The position numbers were made by a program, and so were the translations under genes. From the NCBI GenBank assembly GCA_020635495.1, contig JACJZQ010000001.1, forward strand, positions 186,001 through 250,000: a DNA stretch of 64,000 bases. Reading direction: 5' to 3'. Under the pieces are notes generated by a model. It was not told the origin of the DNA, did no database searches, and worked only from the letters and a program-made list of their open reading frames with translations. This DNA comes from Flavobacteriales bacterium. Lineage in GTDB: Bacteria > Bacteroidota > Bacteroidia > UBA10329. Numbering within the stretch: position 1 is the first letter of the stretch; every line of letters begins with the position of its first letter. Positions 8,256-17,561 of the stretch are shown here, in pieces.

Positions 8256-10874
8256 ATGAACGGCATGTCGGCTTTTTTGAGAGGTTTTCTTTTCGGGATT
8301 TTGATGGTGCTTCCTACTCTGGGATTTTGCCAGTTTACGGATGATTTCAGTGACGGAGATTTCACAGCAAATCCAACTTGGACCGGAGATGCTGCAAACT
8401 TTGAAGTGGATGGAAACCAAAAGCTACACCTTAACGCTCCGGCAGAATCAGACACGTCCTATTTGTCTGTGACCAGTGAAGCGATTGATGATGCGACATG
8501 GGAGTTTTTGGTTGAAATGGACTTCAATCCATCTTCCAGTAATCTTAGCCGCGTTTATCTGGTAGCCAACAATCAAGACCTTACCGGGGCGGTTAATGGG
8601 TATTATGTGAGACTTGGGGGAGAGACCGAAGACCGGATAAGTCTTTATCGACAAACTGGTACGTCATCAACGCAGATCATAACATCGCAGGATGGACTTT
8701 TGGATACTGATCCTTCTGGGGCCAGAGTTCGGGTTACGCGTTCGTCCAACTCAGATTGGGAGCTTTTTGCGGACACGTCAGGCGGAAGTGCTTTTACTTC
8801 GTTGGGAACGGCTAATGACACCACGTATGTTCAAAGTCTGTACTCTGGGGTCTGGTGCAAATACACGAGCACAAGGTCTGACAAGTTCTATTTCGATGAT
8901 TTCAATGTGACAGGAAACCCGTTTGTGGATGCCGTTGCGCCAACGGTAGTTTCCGTATCTGCTGTGTCAAACACCGAGGTGGATATTCAGTTCAGTGAGG
9001 CAGTGGATCAAACTACGGCCGAGACACTTACCAACTACTTGGCAGATAATGGCCTTGGAAACCCAATTTCAGCGGTGCGGGATGGGTCAGACAATGCGCT
9101 CGTTCATTTGACCTTCGCAACGCAGTTCACAAATGGAACGACTTACGGCCTGACGATCTCCAATGTCGAGGACCTTGCAGGCAACCCAGTAATAACGGTT
9201 ACTGAGCCGTTCATTTATGTCATTCCTTCACCGGCAGGTTTCCGAGATGTGGTGATCAACGAGTTCATGTGCGACCCAACACCATTTGTGGGCTTGGCAG
9301 ATGCAGAGTTTGTTGAGGTCTTCAACACGTCAAACAATTACATAGACATATCTGGGTGGAAGTTGGGAGATGCATCTTCATTTGGCACATTGGGTTCTCA
9401 TGTCATCGGCCCTCAGGAGTATGCGTTATTGGTCTCTACCACCACAGCAAATCTGTTTGCCTTTTACCCCAACGTGGTGCAGGTTACTTCATTCCCATCA
9501 TTGAATAATAGTGGTGATAGCATCATTCTGCTAAACACCTCTGAAGAGGTAATTGATGAGCTAGGATATGACCTAAGTTGGTATGGTGATGAGGCCAAGG
9601 AAGATGGTGGTTATTCCATTGAACAGATCAACCCGTTCGCGTCCTGCGTTAACGCCAGTAATTGGAGTGGGTCGGAGGATGTTCTTGGGGGTACTCCATC
9701 TGCGGTTAACTCCGTTTTTGATGACGCACCGGATACGATCGGTCCAAGCCTGATCGGTGTGGAGATTCTTGGCACACAAACTGTGCGGGCCACCTTCAGC
9801 GAATCATTGGATGGATCAGGAATCTCGGCTATGAGTTTTTCGATTCAGCCAGACCTGAACGTGGTAGCCGCCTCAGTGAGTTCGTCATTCGGAAATTCGG
9901 TACAGGTCTCTTTTGGAAATCCTATCGATACGGGGGTGGTGTATCTTCTTTCAGCTACTGGAATCTTAGACTGTGAAGGAAATGCTCTGGATGCTGATTC
10001 GGGACAAACAGTCATTCTTCCATTCACTGCCGATTCAGGCGATTTCGTCATCAATGAAGTGCTATTCAATCCGTATACAGGCGGCTCTGATTACGTGGAG
10101 TTGGTTAACGTTACAGATAGGCCGTTGAACCTGAAAGGATGGATGCTGGCCAACTTTGATGATGAGGACGGCATCAGCAATTTTGAGACAATCGCTTCCG
10201 AAAATTACGCTGTTGCTGCTGGTGGTTACGTATTGATTACTGAAGACACAACAGAGGTAAGGGCCAACTACATCAACCATGGAATAGACAATTTCATACA
10301 GGCAGACCTTCCGTCTTACAACAACGATTCTGGTACGGTCTACTTGTTGAATATTGACACGGTGTTGTCTGAGGCGTTTTCGTACAGTGAAGACATGCAT
10401 TTTCCGTTGCTTGATGATGTAGATGGCGTCTCTCTAGAACGGTTGGATGTTAATCGACCAGTGAGTGATATGGGCAACTGGCATTCGGCAGCACAAACGG
10501 CTGGATTCGGAACCCCAGGCCTAGAGAACTCCCAACTTTATCTGACCAACCCATCAAGTGGTGAAGTGAGTTTCGACCCTGAGATATTCTCACCTGACAA
10601 TGATGGTTATAATGATGTCTTGAACATCAATTACAGCTTCGCAACACCGGGGTTTGTGGCCACAATCCGCATCTACGATTCAAATGGAAGACCCATTAGA
10701 CAGCTTGCCACAAACGAGCTTTTGGGTACTAACGGCACCTACACTTGGGATGGCACTTCAGACAATGGCGAAAAGGCCAGAATTGGAATGTACGTGGTGC
10801 TGTTTGAAGCATTCAACGATAGCGGAGATAAGGCCGTTCACAAATTCTCCGTCACCTTGGGAGGTCGTTTATAA
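8256..10874 (+). CDS. Large secreted lamin-tail-domain protein
   Basis: ATG 8256 (or 8265) fits the signal peptide (AFLRGFLFGILMVLPTLGFCQ) better than an in-frame TTG at 8241, which falls right after the -7 box. Layout: a concanavalin/laminin-G-like N-terminal region of about 200 residues, an Ig-like domain (APTVVSVSAVSNTEVDIQFSE), two lamin-tail domains (GFRDVVINEFMCDP and GDFVINEVLFNPY), a second Ig-like domain between them, and a FlgD-like C-terminal Ig domain (FSPDNDGYNDVLNINY to TWDGTSDNGEKARIGMYVV) that often serves as a surface or T9SS-associated end. Probably a cell-surface or matrix protein. Its stop overlaps the convergent phoH-like stop by 6 bases (TTATAA). Confidence 0.85.
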   Translation: MNGMSAFLRGFLFGILMVLPTLGFCQFTDDFSDGDFTANPTWTGDAANFEVDGNQKLHLNAPAESDTSYLSVTSEAIDDATWEFLVEMDFNPSSSNLSRVYLVANNQDLTGAVNGYYVRLGGETEDRISLYRQTGTSSTQIITSQDGLLDTDPSGARVRVTRSSNSDWELFADTSGGSAFTSLGTANDTTYVQSLYSGVWCKYTSTRSDKFYFDDFNVTGNPFVDAVAPTVVSVSAVSNTEVDIQFSEAVDQTTAETLTNYLADNGLGNPISAVRDGSDNALVHLTFATQFTNGTTYGLTISNVEDLAGNPVITVTEPFIYVIPSPAGFRDVVINEFMCDPTPFVGLADAEFVEVFNTSNNYIDISGWKLGDASSFGTLGSHVIGPQEYALLVSTTTANLFAFYPNVVQVTSFPSLNNSGDSIILLNTSEEVIDELGYDLSWYGDEAKEDGGYSIEQINPFASCVNASNWSGSEDVLGGTPSAVNSVFDDAPDTIGPSLIGVEILGTQTVRATFSESLDGSGISAMSFSIQPDLNVVAASVSSSFGNSVQVSFGNPIDTGVVYLLSATGILDCEGNALDADSGQTVILPFTADSGDFVINEVLFNPYTGGSDYVELVNVTDRPLNLKGWMLANFDDEDGISNFETIASENYAVAAGGYVLITEDTTEVRANYINHGIDNFIQADLPSYNNDSGTVYLLNIDTVLSEAFSYSEDMHFPLLDDVDGVSLERLDVNRPVSDMGNWHSAAQTAGFGTPGLENSQLYLTNPSSGEVSFDPEIFSPDNDGYNDVLNINYSFATPGFVATIRIYDSNGRPIRQLATNELLGTNGTYTWDGTSDNGEKARIGMYVVLFEAFNDSGDKAVHKFSVTLGGRL

Positions 10875-12203
10875 GAGTTCGTTGGCGAGGTTGGCCAGTT
10901 CAGAACGCTCTCCTTTTTCCAATGTAACGTGTGCACAGAGCTTGTTTCCTTTCACCTTCTCAATGAGGTAAGACAGGCCATTACTCTGCGTGTCCAAGTA
11001 AGGCGTGTCAATTTGGAAAACGTCTCCCGTAAAAACTATCTTGGTGTTTTCGCCTGCACGGGTAATGATGGTTTTCACCTCGTGCGGAGTAAGGTTTTGT
11101 GCCTCGTCAATGATGAAGAAGATGTTCGACAGACTTCGTCCTCGTATATAGGCCAATGGCGTTATGAGCAGCTTTTCCTGCTCCACCATTTGCTGAATCT
11201 GCTTGGCCTCTTTGCCTTTTTCCGGAAATTGGCTTTGGATGAATTTGAGGTTATCCCAAAGAGGCTCCATGTATGGATTGATCTTGCTCTTGATATCACC
11301 TGGCAGATAACCGATATCCTTATTGCTTAAAGGCACAATGGGCCTTGCGAGGTAGATTTGACGATAGTCGCGCTTTTGTGCCAATGCCCCGGCAAGGGCC
11401 AACAATGTTTTGCCAGTTCCGGCAACACCCTGAAGGGTTACCAGTTTCACATTGGGATCCATGATGGCGTGGAGGGCAAAAACCTGCTCAGCGTTCAATG
11501 GGCGAATGCCGTAAGCAGTGGTTTTCTCCAATCGATGAAGCTGACCTGTTTCAGGGTTATTGTGGACCAGCGCAGACTTCTTACCGTTCTTTAAAATGTA
11601 GTAATGGTTGTCTGGAGCGTCCTTGAGGCCAACATCGCTAGGGTCACAAACACCATCTTGATAAAGATCATTGATGATGGTGCTCGAAATTCCCTCAACC
11701 GTACTTTCTCCTTTATACAGAGAATCTACATCCTTGATCTTGCCCGTCTCATAGTCTTCTGCGTAAACATTCAAAGACTTGGCTTTCAACCGCAGGTTGA
11801 TGTCTTTGCTCACCAAGACCACCTTTCGGTCTTTGTGTTCTACTTGAAGAGCCAAAGCAGCATTCAGAATCTTATGATCGGCTTTGCTTTCTCCGAAAAC
11901 CTTGTTGGCATCAACTTCGCCCTTGCCGTTCATAATAACCTTGAACGCACCCTTTTTGGATCCTTTTAATGGAATCCATTGTTGTAGGGTCTTGGTTCCC
12001 GCCAACTCATCCAACAACCGGATGAATTGCCTTGCAGCAAAGTTCTTAGTGTCATTTCCCTTCTTGAAATTATCGAGCTCTTCCAGCACCGTAATCGGTA
12101 TGGCAACGTCATGTTCATCAAACTCGTTAATTGCGTTGTGATCGTATATGATCACTGAAGTATCCAGCACGAATATTTTTCGCTCCTCTTTCTTTTTCGC
12201 CAT
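10869..12203 (-). CDS. PIN-PhoH family ATPase/ribonuclease
   Basis: Protein of 444 residues. The N-terminal PIN domain (FVLDTSVIIYDHNAINEF, then PITVLEELDNFKKGNDTKN) has the acidic residues expected of a metal-dependent RNase. The C-terminal PhoH domain has Walker A GVAGTGKTLLALA near residue 260 and Walker B FFIIDEAQNLTPHE. Family members (YlaK/PhoH2-type) are thought to couple RNA cleavage to ATP-driven unwinding. The upstream region on the minus strand has TACATTTC just before the ATG, suggesting a very short leader. It is convergent with the lamin-tail gene, sharing stop-codon bases. Confidence 0.92.
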   Translation of the reverse strand: MAKKKEERKIFVLDTSVIIYDHNAINEFDEHDVAIPITVLEELDNFKKGNDTKNFAARQFIRLLDELAGTKTLQQWIPLKGSKKGAFKVIMNGKGEVDANKVFGESKADHKILNAALALQVEHKDRKVVLVSKDINLRLKAKSLNVYAEDYETGKIKDVDSLYKGESTVEGISSTIINDLYQDGVCDPSDVGLKDAPDNHYYILKNGKKSALVHNNPETGQLHRLEKTTAYGIRPLNAEQVFALHAIMDPNVKLVTLQGVAGTGKTLLALAGALAQKRDYRQIYLARPIVPLSNKDIGYLPGDIKSKINPYMEPLWDNLKFIQSQFPEKGKEAKQIQQMVEQEKLLITPLAYIRGRSLSNIFFIIDEAQNLTPHEVKTIITRAGENTKIVFTGDVFQIDTPYLDTQSNGLSYLIEKVKGNKLCAHVTLEKGERSELANLANELL

Positions 12204-12266
12204 GCAGAAATGTATGTATTCGAAATGTAGTGTTTTGGGCTACCCTTCTTCGGTTCTAACTTTGTG

Positions 12267-12295
12267 TTGTTGCCATTTTTTTCAACATACTTTTG
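12267..12295 (+). promoter_or_regulatory. Promoter of the stand-alone PAS gene
   Basis: TTG (12267-12269), 18 bases, then TACTTTTG (12288-12295), a full match to the Bacteroidota TTG-N17-23-TAnnTTTG pattern. The ATG follows 27 bases later. Confidence 0.6.
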
Positions 12296-12322
12296 TGAAG
12301 TAAGTAATTTGAAAACCACACA

Positions 12323-12724
12323 ATGCTAGAAAAGCACGTAGAACTTGAAAACGCTTATTTGAAGGTAAGATCAAAGGAAGAGGCTAAGCTTCTTATAGAC
12401 TCTTGCTCTGAAGATGATGTCATGTTTTCAACACACGACCCCAACGGAATTTACAATGATGTTTCGAAGACCTGTGAGACGTTAATTGGTTACTCAAAGA
12501 AGGACCTGATAGGGTCTTCACCGTACGACTATTTTAACCCGGAAGACTTTCAGGCCATTCTTAAATCCCACGCTAAAGTCACCATTAGACCTGAGGTTGA
12601 CCGAGTCAATTATCGTATCCGAAAAAAGGACGGAACGTTTCAGCCAGTGAGGTCCTTGAGCCGACAGATCAAGGACTCCAGCGGTCTGGAATTCATCTTT
12701 GTGGTGACATTTAGTGGCCATTAG
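12323..12724 (+). CDS. Stand-alone PAS-domain protein
   Basis: Protein of 133 residues made of one PAS fold (residues about 25-130). Visible segments are VMFSTHDPNGIYNDVSKTCE, LIGYSKKDLIGSSPYDYFNPED, then VNYRIRKKDGTFQPVRSLSR. No kinase, cyclase, helix-turn-helix or membrane segment is attached. It could sense a small ligand or redox state and act through a partner, or be a remnant of a larger sensor; its own promoter and a following hairpin argue for a real single gene. The partner is unknown. Confidence 0.8.
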   Translation: MLEKHVELENAYLKVRSKEEAKLLIDSCSEDDVMFSTHDPNGIYNDVSKTCETLIGYSKKDLIGSSPYDYFNPEDFQAILKSHAKVTIRPEVDRVNYRIRKKDGTFQPVRSLSRQIKDSSGLEFIFVVTFSGH

Positions 12725-12813
12725 AAAGGCGTTCATCGAAAAAAAGTTCAATTAAATCGAGAATATTCCAATTGATGTTCTAACTTTGAAGGACAGTTCC
12801 AATTCCTGGTTTC

Positions 12814-12852
12814 ACCCCCATCGTATGACGCTTCGGCCGATTCGGTGGGGGT
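12814..12852 (+). terminator. Hairpin after the PAS gene
   Basis: ACCCCCATCG (12814-12823) pairs with CGGTGGGGGT (12843-12852), with one G-T wobble, followed by ATTTGTTTT. It separates the PAS gene from the aldehyde dehydrogenase. Confidence 0.7.
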
Positions 12853-12887
12853 ATTTGTTTTAAGACATTCGAGGGAACCTTATTTCT

Positions 12888-12895
12888 TACCTTTG
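12888..12895 (+). promoter_or_regulatory. -7 box of the antiquitin-type dehydrogenase gene
   Basis: TACCTTTG matches TAnnTTTG exactly and lies 23 bases before the ATG at 12919. No clear -33 TTG is seen at the usual spacing. Confidence 0.5.
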
Positions 12896-12918
12896 CCCAA
12901 ACACTAAAATTTTAAGGA

Positions 12919-14478
12919 ATGTCAGAGGTGGTGATGGATTTGAATACGGATATCAAACAAGTGCTTAAGGCACTGAAAATCAAAGATTTGAACCCGGGTT
13001 TTTCTACTGGTTCCAAAGATGGAATTGGAAGTGGAGATTCAATTGGGTCATACTCACCGGTCGATGCAAGCCTGATTGCTTCGGTGGGCTCGTGCGGTAA
13101 GGAAGATTACGATAGGGTAATTACACAAGCCGAAGAAGCGTTTGTTGAGTGGAGAAAGTGGCCAGCACCCAAAAGGGGAGAAGTAGTGAGACAGTTGGGT
13201 GATGCGCTGAGAGAGAAAAAAGAACCATTGGGCAAACTTGTTTCTTACGAAATGGGAAAGAGCCTGCAGGAAGGTTTGGGCGAGGTTCAGGAAATGATAG
13301 ACATCTGCGACTTTGCCGTAGGTCTTTCACGTCAGTTGTACGGATTGACAATGCATTCTGAGCGACCATTGCATCGCATGTACGAGCAGTATCATCCATT
13401 GGGAATTGTAGGAATTGTATCAGCATTCAATTTTCCCGTAGCAGTTTGGAGTTGGAATACCATGTTGGCGTGGGTCTGTGGCGATGTATGTGTCTGGAAG
13501 CCATCAGAAAAGGCACCGATCTCTGGTGTTGCCTGTCAGAATATTGTAAAAGAGGTATTTGAAGCCAATGGAGTGCCTGAAGGTGTAAGCTGCATTGTGC
13601 AGGGTAATTATACGGTCGGAGAATTCATGACGGCAGATAAGCGGGTTCCGTTGGTATCGGCTACGGGCTCTATCAGAATGGGTAAGAAAGTGGCTGCGGC
13701 AGTTGGTTCCAGATTAGGTAAAACGTTGCTTGAGCTGGGAGGAAACAATGCGGTTATCATTACCGAGAATGCCGACCTGAACATTTCTATCGTGGGAGCC
13801 CTTTTCGGAGCGGTTGGTACATGTGGTCAACGCTGTACAAGTACTCGAAGATTGATCATTCATGAGAGCGTTTATGATGAGGTTAAGAACAGCTTGGTGA
13901 AAGCGTATGCACAACTTCGAATAGGCAATCCGTTGGATGAGAGTAATCATGTTGGGCCATTGATCGATAAACAAGCGGTTGATGCATATCTGAATGCATT
14001 GGAGCAAGTAAAGGCTGAAGGAGGCACCATTGTGGTTGAAGGGGGTGTGTTGGAAGGAGAAGGTTATGAAAGCGGTTGCTACGTGAAACCGGCCATTGCC
14101 GAGGCACAGAACCACTTCAAGATCGTTCAGCAAGAAACCTTTGCACCCATTCTTTATCTCCTCAAATACAGCACTATGGAAGAGGCTATTGCCATTCAGA
14201 ATGGTGTAGATCAGGGGTTGTCTTCGGCCATTATGACAACAAACTTGCGCCAAGCAGAGTTATTCTTGTCTTATGCTGGTTCAGATTGCGGAATTGCCAA
14301 TGTTAACATCGGAACTTCTGGAGCAGAGATCGGTGGTGCTTTCGGAGGCGAAAAAGAAACTGGCGGAGGCAGGGAGTCTGGCTCAGATGCTTGGAAAGTT
14401 TACATGAGAAGACAGACAAATACTATAAATTACAGTACCGAATTGCCGTTGGCTCAAGGAATTAAGTTCGATATCTGA
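12919..14478 (+). CDS. Antiquitin-type aldehyde dehydrogenase (ALDH7; aminoadipate semialdehyde dehydrogenase)
   Basis: Protein of 519 residues. It oxidises alpha-aminoadipate semialdehyde/piperideine-6-carboxylate with NAD+ in lysine degradation, inferred from the subfamily. ALDH signatures are FNFPVAVWSWNT, LGKTLLELGGNN with the general-base Glu, and GTCGQRCTSTRR with nucleophile Cys306; a second Cys at 302 is unusual in position. The C-terminal signature GGEKETGGGRESGSDAW plus YMRRQTNTINYS is diagnostic of ALDH7A1/antiquitin rather than other ALDHs. No lysine aminotransferase is adjacent. The lipoprotein gene starts 6 bases after its stop. Confidence 0.92.
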   Translation: MSEVVMDLNTDIKQVLKALKIKDLNPGFSTGSKDGIGSGDSIGSYSPVDASLIASVGSCGKEDYDRVITQAEEAFVEWRKWPAPKRGEVVRQLGDALREKKEPLGKLVSYEMGKSLQEGLGEVQEMIDICDFAVGLSRQLYGLTMHSERPLHRMYEQYHPLGIVGIVSAFNFPVAVWSWNTMLAWVCGDVCVWKPSEKAPISGVACQNIVKEVFEANGVPEGVSCIVQGNYTVGEFMTADKRVPLVSATGSIRMGKKVAAAVGSRLGKTLLELGGNNAVIITENADLNISIVGALFGAVGTCGQRCTSTRRLIIHESVYDEVKNSLVKAYAQLRIGNPLDESNHVGPLIDKQAVDAYLNALEQVKAEGGTIVVEGGVLEGEGYESGCYVKPAIAEAQNHFKIVQQETFAPILYLLKYSTMEEAIAIQNGVDQGLSSAIMTTNLRQAELFLSYAGSDCGIANVNIGTSGAEIGGAFGGEKETGGGRESGSDAWKVYMRRQTNTINYSTELPLAQGIKFDI

Positions 14479-14483
14479 TAGGT

Positions 14484-15038
14484 TTGCGTAGAATCGTGTA
14501 CATACCATTGATCTGTCTGATGTGCTCTTGCTCTAAAGACCCGACCGAGGTATACTATGAAGACCAGCGGTTCTACTACGACCTTCCTTCCTTCATTACC
14601 AAACAGGCCAATAACCTGCAGAGCAAAAGCCAGTGGGTTAGGAAGCACGTTACCAAAGATGGTCATAGCCACATTATAGAGCGAGGCGATATTGAATGGA
14701 TGGATGAATTGGACCTTTTCATCGAATCAGACATAAACCGGCCTGCATGGAGAGGCCAGTTTAAGGTTGATACCATTAACCTCGAGAGGGAATATGTGAT
14801 AACCTACAAGACCGAGAACAAGCAGATTCCGGTTAAGAATGTTGTAGTAACCGTAGACAAGGAAACCAAACAATGCCTCAAGGTTACGGTAGACCGAAGG
14901 ACAAAGAATTTTCTTTATCAATCAGACCAAAGTCTGTATTTCACTACCGGAGAAGGGTACATGATGAAGGGTAAACTATCGGTCAGTTATCTGTTCGATT
15001 CTGAGTATTCCATCGATTCTGAATTCATTGAGAGTTAA
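14484..15038 (+). CDS. Putative lipoprotein of unknown function
   Basis: Protein of up to 184 residues starting at TTG 14484, which follows GATAGG; an in-frame GTG at 14496 is an alternative. The short hydrophobic start ends in a lipobox-like LICLMCSC, so it is probably lipidated at Cys14 or Cys16. The rest is charged and beta-rich (for example IERGDIEWMDELDL, RPAWRGQFKVDTINL) with no domain I recognise. Its stop lies inside the next lipoprotein gene (overlap of 11 bases), so the two are translationally linked, and both may be cotranscribed with the ALDH7 gene. Confidence 0.75.
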   Translation: MRRIVYIPLICLMCSCSKDPTEVYYEDQRFYYDLPSFITKQANNLQSKSQWVRKHVTKDGHSHIIERGDIEWMDELDLFIESDINRPAWRGQFKVDTINLEREYVITYKTENKQIPVKNVVVTVDKETKQCLKVTVDRRTKNFLYQSDQSLYFTTGEGYMMKGKLSVSYLFDSEYSIDSEFIES

Positions 15039-16248
15039 TCTTCTTACCCTGCTGGCCTTGACATGGCTCTTCTCGGGATGTGCTGAGAAAGACCGTTCGG
15101 CAGAGTTGGTTGGCAAGTGGTTGTTCAGCTTGGACCTGGGCGGAACAATACTTCCATTCAATGCTGAGATGATACTTGAGGAAGACGCGGTGCAATTCTA
15201 TGCCATTAATGGAGAAGAGCGGATTCGGGCAGACGAATTTGAAGTTATAAAGGACAGCTTCTTTGTGCGGCTACCGGTCTTCAACACAGCACTTATCGGA
15301 AAAATCACCGAGGAAGGAATCATCGGGAGTTACCATGACTATTCGAGAAGTGGCGAGTATCTGATTCCGTTTGAAGCCACTCGGTCTTTTGAGAATAGGT
15401 TCGATGACCTGTCGGAACCTACGATAGAAGTAACGGGCAAATGGAAGGTGCTCTTCAGCCCCGGAAGCGATTCTGAGTATGAGGCCATTGGACAATTTCA
15501 ACAGCTAGGAGCACGGGCTACAGGCACATTCTTGACAACAACTGGAGATTATCGGTATTTGGAGGGTAACGTTTCTGGCGATAGCCTGTTCCTTTCTTGT
15601 TTTGATGGATCTCATGCCTTTTTGTTCAAGGCAAGAATTTCTGGAGACAGCATCTACGGTAACTTTTGGTCTGGCAGGCACTGGCAAGAAAACTGGACAG
15701 GAAATAGGGACGAGGCATTTGATTTGCCAGACCCAGAAACCCTCACCTTCTTAAAACCAGGGTATGAAAGCCTGGACTTTTCATTCCAAAACTTGAAAGG
15801 TGAAACAGTATCTATATCAGATTCGGCTTATCAAGACAAGGTTGTGATCGTACAGATTATGGGAAGTTGGTGCCCTAATTGTAAAGATGAAACCGCTTAT
15901 CTGGTTTCGCTACACGAAAAGTTCAAGGATCAAGGGCTGGAAGTGATTGCGTTGGCTTTTGAGAAAAGCGATAACAACGCCACCAACGTCAAATCGTTAG
16001 AAAGACTGGTTGACCATTTTAATGTACCGTATAAAGTGCTCCTTGCTGGAACTGCGAGTAAAAAAGAAGCGGCCGCAAAACTGCCAATGCTCAATCACGT
16101 GCTTTCATTTCCAACCAGCATTTACATCGATAGAACAGGGAAAGTGAGAAAGATTCATACAGGCTTCTCTGGCCCAGGAACAGGAGAATATTATCAGGAG
16201 TTTGTGGAGGAAACGGACAGATTTGTTACCCAACTCCTGATAGAGTAA
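15028..16248 (+). CDS. Lipoprotein with C-terminal TlpA-like thioredoxin domain
   Basis: Protein of 406 residues starting at TTG 15028. Signal peptide with lipobox LFSGC, lipidated at Cys18. The first 250 residues form a beta-rich (lipocalin-like) region. The thioredoxin-like domain covers about residues 245-400 with the redox motif GSWCPNCKDE (Cys282 and Cys285), then LEVIALAFEKSDNN and a cis-Pro region LSFPTSIYID. It probably acts at the periplasmic face of a membrane as a thiol-disulphide reductase. It overlaps the upstream lipoprotein gene and ends 5 bases from the convergent MFS gene. Confidence 0.88.
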   Translation: MRVNLLTLLALTWLFSGCAEKDRSAELVGKWLFSLDLGGTILPFNAEMILEEDAVQFYAINGEERIRADEFEVIKDSFFVRLPVFNTALIGKITEEGIIGSYHDYSRSGEYLIPFEATRSFENRFDDLSEPTIEVTGKWKVLFSPGSDSEYEAIGQFQQLGARATGTFLTTTGDYRYLEGNVSGDSLFLSCFDGSHAFLFKARISGDSIYGNFWSGRHWQENWTGNRDEAFDLPDPETLTFLKPGYESLDFSFQNLKGETVSISDSAYQDKVVIVQIMGSWCPNCKDETAYLVSLHEKFKDQGLEVIALAFEKSDNNATNVKSLERLVDHFNVPYKVLLAGTASKKEAAAKLPMLNHVLSFPTSIYIDRTGKVRKIHTGFSGPGTGEYYQEFVEETDRFVTQLLIE

Positions 16249-16253
16249 GTAGG

Positions 16254-17429
16254 TCAGGAAACCACCTTCAGCCGCTTTGCAACAAGGATGGCAATGAGGG
16301 ATGCGGTTATGGCCAAGTAACCCACCATATTGTAGTCCTGATATTCTCCTGACGCGGTTTTTATTACGATCAATCCGGCAACATAGCTCGCAATTCCAGC
16401 CCCAAGTTGCTGAATGGCAGAATTGATGCTCATGAATCCGCCCCGTCTCTCGGGACTAACGCTAGAGGTTATCATGGTCATTGCAGGAATGATTCTACCA
16501 GAAATGAGAATGAACATGCAACTCGTTATCACGATAACGGCATAGAGGTTCATTCTGGGCAGGTTGGTTATGCCCCAAAGAGGAATGAGAGAAAGCAGCG
16601 TAGCAACGGTAAAGAACCTGTACTGACCAAAGCGGTCTGCCAATTTCCCAAACCATGGCGAAGAGAAAAAGGTCACAAATCCCCCGGCCAGGTAGATGTA
16701 TGCCAACTCTCCCTCTGTAAATCCAACATTGGAAACCATGTATGGCGCAATGAAAGTGATGACACTGAACTGACCCAACATCAGAAGCACAATAAAGACG
16801 TGCGCGCTGAGGGCGTTGCTTTTCCCAAGCATTTCCTTAAGCAAGGCCAATGGCTTGGGTCTTTCTTTTCCCAAATGATCGCTTACACTCGGCAACATCA
16901 GTACGTTGAGTACCAGCACAGGAATTCCGACCACACCGAGAAAGAGAAAAGGTGCTTGCCAGCTGAGTTTGTCCGCCAAGAAAAGTCCGAACGGAACACC
17001 GAAAACAGATGCTGCTGAGAACGCTGCCATGATAATTCCCATGGTTTCGGACCGGTTTTTTGGGGTGGTAAGATCACCGACAATGGAGAGCACCGTTGCA
17101 CCCAACAGACCTCCGAATGCACCAGTGGCACATCGAGCAATCAACAATGTTTCATATGACCCGGATAAAGCACAGGCAAATGTTCCGACCAGAAAGCCAA
17201 CGTAGAGGAATATCAGCGCATACTTTCGATCAAACCGATCTACGAAGAAGGAACCTAACAAGCCCACTATTCCTGCACTGAACGTGTATGCTGCAACCAA
17301 AAGACCGAACTCCTGTGGTGAGATTTCCCACAAACGTTCCAATTGCGGACCAAGCGGCATCATGATCATGAAGTCCATAATATGTGTGAACTTGATGAAT
17401 GCCAGTAAATAAGAAAGCCGTTTGGTCAT
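16254..17429 (-). CDS. MFS transporter (DHA1-type)
   Basis: Protein of 391 residues with about 12 hydrophobic helices. The motif between helices 2 and 3 reads FVDRFDRKYALIF, near the MFS motif A (G-x3-D-R-x-G-R-K/R); helix 4 begins with LLIARCATGAFGGLLGATVLSIVGD as in drug/metabolite efflux families. The likely role is proton-driven export of a small molecule across the inner membrane; the substrate cannot be told. Single gene, convergent with the TlpA-like lipoprotein. Confidence 0.9.
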   Translation of the reverse strand: MTKRLSYLLAFIKFTHIMDFMIMMPLGPQLERLWEISPQEFGLLVAAYTFSAGIVGLLGSFFVDRFDRKYALIFLYVGFLVGTFACALSGSYETLLIARCATGAFGGLLGATVLSIVGDLTTPKNRSETMGIIMAAFSAASVFGVPFGLFLADKLSWQAPFLFLGVVGIPVLVLNVLMLPSVSDHLGKERPKPLALLKEMLGKSNALSAHVFIVLLMLGQFSVITFIAPYMVSNVGFTEGELAYIYLAGGFVTFFSSPWFGKLADRFGQYRFFTVATLLSLIPLWGITNLPRMNLYAVIVITSCMFILISGRIIPAMTMITSSVSPERRGGFMSINSAIQQLGAGIASYVAGLIVIKTASGEYQDYNMVGYLAITASLIAILVAKRLKVVS

Positions 17430-17510
17430 GTGTTAGGAGGCCGCAAAGGTGGGCATTGAATCGTAACCTTGATACATCTGAGTTTGTTCGAATTCGGATG
17501 AAATGAAAAA

Positions 17511-17532
17511 GGGCGGAAAAGTTCTTCCGCCC
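17511..17532 (-). terminator. Terminator of the OmpA-type lipoprotein gene
   Basis: Stem GGGCGGAA / TTCCGCCC (8 bp) with a 6-base loop. On the minus strand it is followed by TTTTTCATTT. It lies 30 bases past the stop at 17562. Confidence 0.85.
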
Positions 17533-17561
17533 CCTATTTATTTCAATTGAATTACTGCGAG

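Noticed and set aside
12781..12860. Riboswitch upstream of the aldehyde dehydrogenase
   Set aside because: Only one simple hairpin with a T-rich tail is present; it is explained as the PAS gene terminator.
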